Positions 48,688 through 56,083 of a stretch of DNA of 58,405 nucleotides are shown piece after piece. The stretch spans positions 1 through 58,405 of IMG/VR virus record IMGVR_UViG_3300025704_000030. One strand, 5' to 3'. Below the pieces are notes generated by a model. That model did not search any database and was not told where the DNA came from. It saw only the letters and a list, made by a program, of their open reading frames with translations. Position numbers and translations under genes: made by a program. Each line of letters starts with the position of its first letter. Position 1 is the first letter of the stretch. This DNA is from a virus.

Positions 48688-50727
48688 TTACTTTGTTGTA
48701 GCTACAAACACGCCATTCCAATCTTTAGGCAAATCTTGTGTTAGCATATACTCACAACGTTCAATCCACATATCGTAGTACTTTTCCATCTTGCCTTCAA
48801 ACTGTGGCTTCAACTTATTACATGATTCAATAGCTTCTTGGAATCGTTGCTGCTGATACATTTTATGCATGTCTTCATGTCTACGCTTGCTTGTTGCATA
48901 ATGTTTCTTAACATCATCTAGCACTGTGTAGATAGCAACTCCTACAGTTTTACCTTTAACTGCTAAGTCGTCTACCTTTAGGAAGAAGAAGTCTTCCTTG
49001 CACTGTTCTACAGTTGCTCCACCTACTAGTAACAAGCATCCGTATTCTTTACACTTGCTTTCTATTCTTGCTGCGGTACTGACTGCGTCTCCAAGGACGT
49101 CATAGCTGTGTCGTTTTGTGCTGCCCATCTCACCCAAGTATCCGAGTCCAGTATTGATGCCAGCGCCCATACCAACGGCAGGTCTTCCTTGAGGTATGAC
49201 AAAATCTTCATTAAACTTCTCCACTGCTTTTAGCATACGTAATCCTGTACGTACTGCTGAATCAGCATGTTTAGGATCATCTGTTGGTGCATTGTGTACG
49301 TGCATACTAGCATCGCCGATATACTTGATAACCATTCCGTCTGCATCAAGTATAGGCTGTGTAATGCTGTCCATGTACCCATTCATAATTTTAGTAAGTC
49401 CCTTTACGTCATCACCAAACGATTCGCCTAATGGCGTAAAGCCGCGCAAGTCTGAGAATACAATACTAATTTCACGTTTCATACCGTCTTTGATTAGACT
49501 TGGATTTTCTTGTAGCATACGCACAACAGTAGGGCTTGCATATCCAGCAAACTGTTTCTTAATTGCCTGCTTCTCTAGGAACTCACGTACAAACTTAATA
49601 CCGTATACCTGTAGTGCTATTAGTACAAACGTAATAACTGGCGCTGTAACGTCTAATAACAGCTTGTCTGTTGCATAAGCATACATTGAATAAGGAACTA
49701 CACTGCCTATCATCACAACAGTTGTAGCAAGTCCTACCCACAACCAACGACTTAGAAGTATAAGCAATAAACCGCCTATAGCAAGTGCTAGTAGCTCTGC
49801 TGTAGGTGCCCAGTCTGGACGCTGTATGTTTGTACCTGCAAACATTGTGCCTATTAGTGCAGCTTGTGTAGTGCCTGCGTACTGTGCTCCTGTTGCTGTA
49901 GGAATAGGATTAGCAATACCTGCTGCTGTTACATCTACAATAACTACTGCACCACCAAGGTCCTCTGGTAAGTTTGTTACGCTTACACTCTTTGAACGTT
50001 GGCTCCAATCAATCCACACACGCCCTTCACTATCAGTTGGTATTATACCAAACTGAGGAATACGCATTTTCTCAACACCAGCTGCATTTAGTTTGATTTG
50101 AAAGTTAGGGTCGCCTGCGATAACACGTAGTGTCTCAAGTGCTAGACTAGGATATAGTGTACCGTCTATGACAGCGACAGTTGGCATACGTCTTACGACA
50201 CCATCTATCTCCGGCTCTGTTGAAACGATTCCCGCACCAACACTGTTGTTTTCAAGTTCTGGTATGTTCGCAATGATACCGCCGTATGGTAGTATGCGAT
50301 CCAAGAACTGTGCTTGTAGTATTGCTGCCCCAGGATTGATGGGCTCGTTCTTTGTTTTGTCGCTGGGACGACTTGCTAGTATAACTGGATAGTCTAGCAT
50401 AGTTTCTGCTAGTTCGGCATCGCCACCTAGTCTGTCTACTTCGGGCATCATTACGTTCCATACAACTAAGCCTGCGCCTCTGTTGTACAAGTCTTTAATG
50501 ATGTCTGAGTATATGTTGCGTGGGAAAGGATATTGTCCGTACTTTTCCAATGCTGCTTCGTCTATCTCAGCAACATAGATATTATTCTCTGCTGGTTCTT
50601 GATTAACAATTAATTGGTCAAAGTAATTTAGTTTAATACTTTGTATAAAGTTATTAGGTACTGCAAATGTATACACTAATGCAGTCAGTGTAATCAATGC
50701 CCACCATGGGGATAATAATCGTTTCAT
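48688..50727 (-). CDS. CHASE2-domain class III adenylate cyclase
   Basis: 679 residues. Topology: one N-terminal helix, a periplasmic CHASE2 region (about 30-305, DEAALEKYGQYPFPRNIYSD...VVWNVMM), three helices (310-378) and a cytoplasmic cyclase domain. Metal-binding Asp426 (VFSDLRGFT) and Asp472 (KYIGDAS), and the ATP-selecting Lys468 and Asp543 (YDVLGDAV), are present, as is Arg554. The transition-state Asn is Ser550 (VSTAAR), which may lower activity. CHASE2 cyclases with FecR proteins are common bacterial partners, and a FecR gene lies nearby. Very unusual in a phage. Confidence 0.93.
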   Translation of the reverse strand: MKRLLSPWWALITLTALVYTFAVPNNFIQSIKLNYFDQLIVNQEPAENNIYVAEIDEAALEKYGQYPFPRNIYSDIIKDLYNRGAGLVVWNVMMPEVDRLGGDAELAETMLDYPVILASRPSDKTKNEPINPGAAILQAQFLDRILPYGGIIANIPELENNSVGAGIVSTEPEIDGVVRRMPTVAVIDGTLYPSLALETLRVIAGDPNFQIKLNAAGVEKMRIPQFGIIPTDSEGRVWIDWSQRSKSVSVTNLPEDLGGAVVIVDVTAAGIANPIPTATGAQYAGTTQAALIGTMFAGTNIQRPDWAPTAELLALAIGGLLLILLSRWLWVGLATTVVMIGSVVPYSMYAYATDKLLLDVTAPVITFVLIALQVYGIKFVREFLEKQAIKKQFAGYASPTVVRMLQENPSLIKDGMKREISIVFSDLRGFTPLGESFGDDVKGLTKIMNGYMDSITQPILDADGMVIKYIGDASMHVHNAPTDDPKHADSAVRTGLRMLKAVEKFNEDFVIPQGRPAVGMGAGINTGLGYLGEMGSTKRHSYDVLGDAVSTAARIESKCKEYGCLLLVGGATVEQCKEDFFFLKVDDLAVKGKTVGVAIYTVLDDVKKHYATSKRRHEDMHKMYQQQRFQEAIESCNKLKPQFEGKMEKYYDMWIERCEYMLTQDLPKDWNGVFVATTK

Positions 50728-50735
50728 GCCTACTC

Positions 50736-50876
50736 CTATTTAGAGTATTTATTTGGATTTAAAAGTTGATCCCAACTAGGTCCTACATTTTGCCAATAGT
50801 CATTGCTTATTGGTTGTAGTATTAAATAAATCATTACAAAAAGCATTGCTACCATTGCTAAACTAAATTTAATCAT
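50736..50876 (-). CDS. 46-aa membrane protein
   Basis: ATG at 50876, eight bases before the end of the upstream gene. One hydrophobic helix (FSLAMVAMLFVMIYLIL), then a short polar tail ending in NPNKYSK. The late promoter of the cyclase lies inside its 3' end. Could be a small regulator of the cyclase or barrel, but this is only position. Confidence 0.65.
   Translation of the reverse strand: MIKFSLAMVAMLFVMIYLILQPISNDYWQNVGPSWDQLLNPNKYSK
50744..50753 (-). promoter_or_regulatory. T4-type late promoter of the cyclase
   Basis: The minus strand reads AATAAATACT, 17-26 bases before the cyclase ATG at 50727. Confidence 0.7.
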
Positions 50877-51240
50877 CTCTATTGTCCCACGGTGCGTTTT
50901 CATAACATCCTGCTGGCAGTGTATCTTTGTAGTTTACACCTGCTCTAAAGCCGTCACCTGTGCGTTCCATGTAAGCACTTTCAAACGGCATTTCACGTGG
51001 TTTGCCCCAGCAACGATTTAAACTCTGTCCTGGAAATCTATAACGTGGATTGTGTTTGAGAAAGTCTCTTAGTTCTGCAAGTTCTTGTGCGTTCTTGCCT
51101 TGTCTCCAATCGGAGTAGCAACTTGCAGCTTGATTGTAGTTTGATGTATTTTGTATACAGTACTTGATTACATCGTTATTTTGATTTGCTATTGCACTAG
51201 GTGCCAATAGAATGAATGCGATGGTTAGAAATGCCCTCAT
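50869..51240 (-). CDS. Secreted periplasmic-type protein
   Basis: 123 residues with a signal peptide (MRAFLTIAFILLAPSAIA, cleavage near residue 18) and four cysteines in the mature part (YCIQNTS, SCYSDW, RCWGKP, AGCYEN), likely two disulfides. The rest is polar with PRYRFPGQSLNRCWGKPREM. Own late promoter. Function unknown; envelope role from its neighbours. Confidence 0.75.
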   Translation of the reverse strand: MRAFLTIAFILLAPSAIANQNNDVIKYCIQNTSNYNQAASCYSDWRQGKNAQELAELRDFLKHNPRYRFPGQSLNRCWGKPREMPFESAYMERTGDGFRAGVNYKDTLPAGCYENAPWDNRDD

Positions 51241-51276
51241 TGTCTTGCCCTTCTGCAGATGCCCATATCTGCTAAA

Positions 51277-51287
51277 GGTATTTAGTC
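51277..51287 (-). promoter_or_regulatory. T4-type late promoter
   Basis: The minus strand reads GACTAAATACC, about 40 bases before the ATG at 51240 and 5 bases after the terminator's T-run. Confidence 0.55.
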
Positions 51288-51289
51288 AG

Positions 51290-51312
51290 AAAAATAGGCC
51301 CCGAAGGGCCTA
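51290..51312 (-). terminator. Intrinsic terminator after the barrel gene
   Basis: AGGCCC-TTCG-GGGCCT followed by ATTTTT on the minus strand; UUCG is the most stable tetraloop. It separates the barrel gene from the secreted-protein gene. Confidence 0.88.
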
Positions 51313-51321
51313 TCTATAGTT

Positions 51322-52764
51322 TTAGAACTTCCAGACAAGTCCTGCTGAAAGACTATTTGTGTCGCCTAAGTTTGTCATTGAGCGAGTTGCTTCTACTCTC
51401 CAAGTAACTTTATCAGTTTCTTTTTCAAGACCTAGTGAAAAATCATTAACACCATCTGTGTGATGCATTGCTGTAAAATCAACTAGTCCTAGATCGCCAC
51501 GTAGACCAATTGTACCATAACCGTACATGTCATCTGTGCTTGCTACTGTTCTTGCTGTTTGTACTGAACCGTTTTCAACATATCCGTCAACTGTACGATT
51601 ACCACGTGTGTAACCAATAACAGGTTGTACCTTGCCAGTGTCCGGTGAGTATGTTACGCTTAGACTTGTGTCTGTGCCTTTGGTTGCGCTATCGTTTGCA
51701 AAGTCACCGATAGTGCGTGATACAGTATAGTCTGTTGTTGCACGACGGAACTCTACAGCAACGTTGTTTTTCTCAACACCAACTGCTACTACATCTGTGT
51801 TAGCTGTTACAGTATCATCATTACCAGCTAGGCTAGTGTCTAATCTAGTAAAGCCACCATTAATAGTTAAACCATTATCAGTAGTTTTAGATCCACCAAT
51901 AACAATACCACCAGTGTTACCACTCATACCGTTGTTATATGTACTGTTCATTCTAATACCTTGAATGTTGTCAAAGTTTAGATTTCTTACAGTACTTGAT
52001 ACAACGTCTTGCGCTGTTGCTACTTGATCAATGCGTCCTTCAAACGGCGTTAGTGCTGTGTTTGTAACTTGTACATTATCTGTAGTACCATCGCTCATAT
52101 TATCCCAGGTTGTGTCAGTTTGTGTTCTTGATACAACTTGTATAACACCACCGCTTACTGCAATATATCCTACTACTTGGCTGCTACCTTGATTTACTAC
52201 TGTTGGGGCACCGCTTGCTGATCCAGCGGCTACTTCGTTAATGTCAAGTATGCCGTTTAGGTTAGCATCGCCGTTTAAGTCACCTTGTGTTAAATTGATT
52301 GTTAAACTACGAATAACTTCATCCATTGGCATCCAGTCTGCTGTTGGCGATGCTGTTGGATCTGATGATTCAGCATTACCTAATGGAATATAAACAAATG
52401 TGTATTGACCAGTGACAAGTCCTGTGTAGTTAATACCTTGCCATACATACGATTCCTGTCCTGTCGGTCCGTTTGGATCGTAAGGAACAAGTTGTGTGCC
52501 GTCTGATGTAAAGAAGTTTACGCCGCTTAGTAGACCAGCAGGTGAATTTTGTGATAACAAGTTAAAAGCATCAATGCTTGTGCTGCCATCTGGTTTAATT
52601 ATTTTAATTTCAGCTTCGTTAAAAGCCATACCGTGCCAGTTACCGTACCAGAAGTTTAATCCTCCGCTTCCGTCACCTACATAGCCAATTGAGTTTGTGT
52701 GCGCCAATGCTGTAGACGCCATTAAAGAAGCCGCAACGACTCCTGCGATTATTTTCTTTTTCAT
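51322..52764 (-). CDS. Secreted outer-membrane barrel protein with Ca-loop
   Basis: The ATG at 52764 gives a proper signal peptide (KKKIIAGVVAASLMASTALA) with a GAGG site; 480 residues. A calcium-loop-like DLNGDANLNGILDINE lies near residue 170. The C-terminal ~230 residues alternate strands (LTINGGFTRLDTSLAG, VAVGVEKNNVAVEFRRA, LSLGLEKETDKVTWRVEA type) and end in a terminal Phe (LSAGLVWKF), the BAM beta-signal. It looks like an outer-membrane barrel with an exposed or periplasmic N-domain. Own late promoter. Confidence 0.75.
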   Translation of the reverse strand: MKKKIIAGVVAASLMASTALAHTNSIGYVGDGSGGLNFWYGNWHGMAFNEAEIKIIKPDGSTSIDAFNLLSQNSPAGLLSGVNFFTSDGTQLVPYDPNGPTGQESYVWQGINYTGLVTGQYTFVYIPLGNAESSDPTASPTADWMPMDEVIRSLTINLTQGDLNGDANLNGILDINEVAAGSASGAPTVVNQGSSQVVGYIAVSGGVIQVVSRTQTDTTWDNMSDGTTDNVQVTNTALTPFEGRIDQVATAQDVVSSTVRNLNFDNIQGIRMNSTYNNGMSGNTGGIVIGGSKTTDNGLTINGGFTRLDTSLAGNDDTVTANTDVVAVGVEKNNVAVEFRRATTDYTVSRTIGDFANDSATKGTDTSLSVTYSPDTGKVQPVIGYTRGNRTVDGYVENGSVQTARTVASTDDMYGYGTIGLRGDLGLVDFTAMHHTDGVNDFSLGLEKETDKVTWRVEATRSMTNLGDTNSLSAGLVWKF

Positions 52765-52782
52765 TTTTTTGCCCTCTTGAAA

Positions 52783-52815
52783 GAACGCCCTCACGCTCTA
52801 CTATATGTATTTACT
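52783..52815 (-). promoter_or_regulatory. Late promoter and conserved leader of the barrel gene
   Basis: AGTAAATAC at 52815-52807, then ATATAG and AGCGTGAGGGCGTTC in the leader, 43-51 bases before the ATG at 52764. The leader matches that of the membrane-protein pair at 47942. Confidence 0.65.
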
Positions 52816-52844
52816 GCGGTAATTGTAAAAATTATGTACAATGT

Positions 52845-53966
52845 TTATCGTTGCTGGATATCAATAGTGTTAACACCAACGCCAACTCGATAGTCGTATG
52901 CTGCTTCGTCACCTTGCTCTACATTTAGTGTGTATCCACTGGCTGTGCTTAGAGATAAGTCTATATTATTTTCTACACTTGCATCTTGTCTTATTACACG
53001 GTAGATATTGTCTTCTATATCAAAAAAGAATCCAGTCTTTTCATCATAACCTGTTTGCACTTCACTTATTAGTGTTTCGTTTTGTTTGTCTAATTCGTCT
53101 CTAAAAAACTCTGCTAATGCGGCATTTAGTGCATCAATCATATCGACCAAAAGCTCACGTAGATAATAGTCTGCACCTCTGTCTAGTTCAGTTACCCATA
53201 TGTCTTTGATACTATCACCTAGTACATCTTCATCTAGTCCGTCATATTCTAAAAAATCTAGTGCAAGAAAGTCTGTTGCTCTTTGTGCTTCTGCTTGTAC
53301 TTGTTCTGCTTCTTCGATTGGATCAGCACGTCTTACAATAAGCATACCTGTTATCTGTGGTTCTGTGAGAGCTACAACAATCGGTTTACTAGGAGGACTG
53401 CGTAGACTTGTTACTCTAGTCATTTGAAATGCTTGATTCATTACAACAAATCCAGCATCGTTTTCGACAGCAATTTCGCCTACAACACAATCACCATTTG
53501 AATCACAACTTGGTAGGAGGGTAATATATGATTCGCCAATTTCGTTTACAAGCATATTAAAGTCTGTGCCGCGAACACTTATAGTCGCAGTTGGTGTGCG
53601 TAGTCTTACGTTCTGTCTGCTGTTCTTTGCTATTTGTCCACTAGCATAACGAACAGCACCTAGTGTTGCCCGCATGTTTAAACTACCTTTGCCAGTTGCA
53701 GGATCGTAGACAAACTCGTCAATTACTACACGACTGTTATCAATAACATCCAGTCGTGTTTCATCAACAAAGTCTATCTGCATACGACCCTTGGTAGTTT
53801 CAGCAACATCCATTTGCTGTATTTCAACACCCACACTATTGCCAACATCCTTGTTGTCACGTTTAATAACACCACTGCCGTCAAGTGTTGTAACAGTGCC
53901 AATGTTTGCTGCAACTGCCGAGGCGGTAGTCAAGAATATGGTTACGACTAATATGAGCGTTTTCAT
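52845..53966 (-). CDS. FecR-domain secreted protein
   Basis: 373 residues. Signal peptide (LILVVTIFLTTASAVAA), then a FecR domain: GTVTTLDGSGVIKRDN, RMQIDFVDETRLDVIDNSRV, then VRLRTPTATISVRGTDFNML near residue 120-140. The C-terminal ~150 residues are a charged helix (EEAEQVQAEAQRATDFLALD) and a beta region. It is not the sigma-regulator type (no N-terminal anti-sigma domain) but the extracellular FecR type often beside CHASE2 cyclases. It is cotranscribed with the curlin gene one base upstream. Confidence 0.87.
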   Translation of the reverse strand: MKTLILVVTIFLTTASAVAANIGTVTTLDGSGVIKRDNKDVGNSVGVEIQQMDVAETTKGRMQIDFVDETRLDVIDNSRVVIDEFVYDPATGKGSLNMRATLGAVRYASGQIAKNSRQNVRLRTPTATISVRGTDFNMLVNEIGESYITLLPSCDSNGDCVVGEIAVENDAGFVVMNQAFQMTRVTSLRSPPSKPIVVALTEPQITGMLIVRRADPIEEAEQVQAEAQRATDFLALDFLEYDGLDEDVLGDSIKDIWVTELDRGADYYLRELLVDMIDALNAALAEFFRDELDKQNETLISEVQTGYDEKTGFFFDIEDNIYRVIRQDASVENNIDLSLSTASGYTLNVEQGDEAAYDYRVGVGVNTIDIQQR

Positions 53967-53967
53967 A

Positions 53968-54714
53968 TTAGTCAGTTTGTGTAATGTCTATTACACTACC
54001 GTTAGTAGTAGTATCTAACACAACAGTCTTATCAAGTGTACCACTTTGTGTAATAGTAACAACGTTTGCACTACCAGTTAGATCTAAATCAACAGTATGT
54101 CCGCTTGTGCCGCCTGAGATGTCAAGATCAACAATGTTACCGCCGTTGGCAGCACTTAGACTTGCATCGTTAGTACTTGTTACCGTTGTCGTGTTACTCG
54201 GTAATGTGTTGATAATGTCAACTGTAATGTTAGCTTTTACACCGTTGATGTCAGCATCAATAACGTTGTCGTCACCTGTTACGGTAAATGCTACTACTGA
54301 GTTTCCTGCATCAGCTGTTTCACCAATTTTAAACGTAAAGGTGTTATCATCACCTGTTGTTGTTATATCTAATGTTACAGATTCACAGTTGCCGCCACCT
54401 GCTGTACCTGCACTATCACATAGCAAGTCTACTGTGTTGTAGTCGCCTGTGAACGCCCATGTGCCTGTGTAGGTGTCTCCGTTGATTTTTGCCGATATGT
54501 CGTTGCCATCACCTGTTTGTGTAATGTCAAACGTCATAAAGTCACCATTTAGTGTTACTACCGTTGTTGCATCTCCGAATTCGTTTCCGCTGCCGTCTTG
54601 TACAATGTCTAAATCTAAAGTATCACCTACTTGTGTGATATAGATGTCATTGGCCAGAGCTGGTGCTAGAAACATTGCCATCAACGCCGATAATGTTAAT
54701 GTTTTTAACTTCAT
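53968..54714 (-). CDS. Curlin-like amyloid-repeat protein
   Basis: The ATG at 54714 (248 residues) gives a signal peptide (KTLTLSALMAMFLAPALA). Repeats resemble the curlin unit with a Gln/Asn ladder: DIYITQVGDTLDLDIVQDGS, FDITQTGDGNDISAKI, FTVTGDDNVIDADING, VVTITQSG, VIDITQTD. CsgA-like proteins are secreted by CsgG with CsgF and assemble into amyloid fibers. The number of good repeats is lower and the Asp content higher than in E. coli CsgA. The start lies 68 bases inside csgG. Confidence 0.8.
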   Translation of the reverse strand: MKLKTLTLSALMAMFLAPALANDIYITQVGDTLDLDIVQDGSGNEFGDATTVVTLNGDFMTFDITQTGDGNDISAKINGDTYTGTWAFTGDYNTVDLLCDSAGTAGGGNCESVTLDITTTGDDNTFTFKIGETADAGNSVVAFTVTGDDNVIDADINGVKANITVDIINTLPSNTTTVTSTNDASLSAANGGNIVDLDISGGTSGHTVDLDLTGSANVVTITQSGTLDKTVVLDTTTNGSVIDITQTD

Positions 54715-55516
54715 TTTGTTTACCCTCCTGGAACTTCCAAAGTCCCTTACGTTCACCCTCATGAACTAGTTCTACAATACCCTGTTCAATAGCTGCCCTC
54801 ACAGCATAGTTGACAGGTTCATTTACGCTAAATCCTGTTTCAGTTTCTAGCAATCGAGTTCCCATGTCTAGGAACCTAAATATGTCCGCTCCGGACCTGT
54901 GGCTAGCAATGGTCTTTTCCGTTGCTATACTCAGCAGCACTTCTCCTGTACTAACTGATACGATACGCATCACCACTGTTACGTTATCGATTCTGTATTC
55001 GGTGCTTGCACCTATGCCCATCCAACTGGCTCCCAATCCTCCGACTGCTACATTGCTATCATATCCAACAATGCCGCCTTCGAGAATAAGCCCTGCAAAA
55101 CGTAGCGGTTTTAAAGGTACTGCGTCTTCACCTTCGTAGTTTTCACGTGTTTGTCTAATAAGTTGACGCTCTTTAATAAGATTGTCCATGCCCACACGTT
55201 CTACTACTTCAAACCAATCTCCGTTGCCCACTTCTTGTAAGGCTTTGATAACCCAGGCTTCTGAACCTTGTGTAACAGCACTGCTTAGGTTACTTACACT
55301 GTCACTAGGTTTACGCTGTCCTGTTTTGTCTGTAAAACTGTAAATAGCAATTGTTATTTTTTGCCCGTCTAACTCTGGTACGTCTTCTAGTCTTTGCTGT
55401 ATCGGCGAATCTTGAACTGTGGGAGATGTTTTAGTATCTTCTAGTATTTGCATACTAGGGCCCATTGCACACCCGCCTAACAGTGTTGCTGCTAAAAGTG
55501 TTGCCAGTAATTTCAT
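54647..55516 (-). CDS. csgG: CsgG curli secretion pore
   Basis: 289 residues. A lipoprotein signal (LLATLLAATLLGGC, Cys16) leads into a CsgG domain with close matches to the E. coli protein: TIAIYSFTDKTGQ, VVERVGMDNLIKERQLIRQT, LILEGGIVGYDSN, GGLGASWMGIGASTEYRID, VTVVMRIVSVSTGEVLLSI and the late FSVNEPVNYAVRAAIEQGI. CsgG forms a nine-fold outer-membrane pore. csgF is immediately upstream (1 base) and curlin overlaps it downstream. Very firm assignment. Confidence 0.95.
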   Translation of the reverse strand: MKLLATLLAATLLGGCAMGPSMQILEDTKTSPTVQDSPIQQRLEDVPELDGQKITIAIYSFTDKTGQRKPSDSVSNLSSAVTQGSEAWVIKALQEVGNGDWFEVVERVGMDNLIKERQLIRQTRENYEGEDAVPLKPLRFAGLILEGGIVGYDSNVAVGGLGASWMGIGASTEYRIDNVTVVMRIVSVSTGEVLLSIATEKTIASHRSGADIFRFLDMGTRLLETETGFSVNEPVNYAVRAAIEQGIVELVHEGERKGLWKFQEGKQNEVKNINIIGVDGNVSSTSSGQ

Positions 55517-55965
55517 TAGAAGTTGAACTCCCCACTAGCAGGAATAGTTACAGTTGTTATTGATCCGTCATCGCTTACAATAGTTAACGTGATGTTTCCG
55601 TCTGCTCTAACCCAAGTAATCTCTGAGCCTTCTATTTCTGCTGTGCCTGTGTTAGAACAATTATCTGAACAATCAGCAAACATAGCGTCTACCATTTGCT
55701 TAGATAGCTGTGCGTATATACGTGATTCAACGTTTTTAAGAAACTTGTTTAGCGTAGTATTTTCGAGTTCGCGCTCAATACGTCTAGCTTCTGATTCGGC
55801 TTTTGCTTCTAAGTCTGCTTTGCGATTGTGTTGTAGTTGTTCAGTAGATAGTACATGCGAACTATAGCCTTGCCCTGAGAATCTTGGATTTTTAAAATTC
55901 CAAGTTAAATCTGCCCAAGCTGTATTGGCGCACATAAACAATATTAATATTGTAATGTATCTCAT
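55516..55965 (-). CDS. csgF: CsgF-like curli accessory protein
   Basis: 149 residues. Signal peptide (YITILILFMCANTAWA), then the CsgF N-terminal segment LTWNFKNPRFSGQG, which in E. coli plugs the CsgG pore constriction, a helix with charged repeats (DLEAKAESEARRIERELENT) and a beta C-terminus. No CsgE, CsgB or CsgC is seen. First gene of the csgF-csgG-curlin-fecR operon. Confidence 0.9.
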   Translation of the reverse strand: MRYITILILFMCANTAWADLTWNFKNPRFSGQGYSSHVLSTEQLQHNRKADLEAKAESEARRIERELENTTLNKFLKNVESRIYAQLSKQMVDAMFADCSDNCSNTGTAEIEGSEITWVRADGNITLTIVSDDGSITTVTIPASGEFNF

Positions 55966-55986
55966 TTAAATACCCCCTATCCCTAT

Positions 55987-55997
55987 ACTATATTTAA
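55987..55997 (-). promoter_or_regulatory. Late promoter of the curli operon
   Basis: The minus strand reads ACTTAAATATA, about 22 bases before the csgF ATG at 55965; core TAAATA with a weaker 5' flank. Confidence 0.55.
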
Positions 55998-56083
55998 GTG
56001 ATTACAACCAAAAATTTAATATATACATAAAGAAAATGCGACTCGAAGGTCGCATATAACTGATTATCTAAATAACGAAGTAT

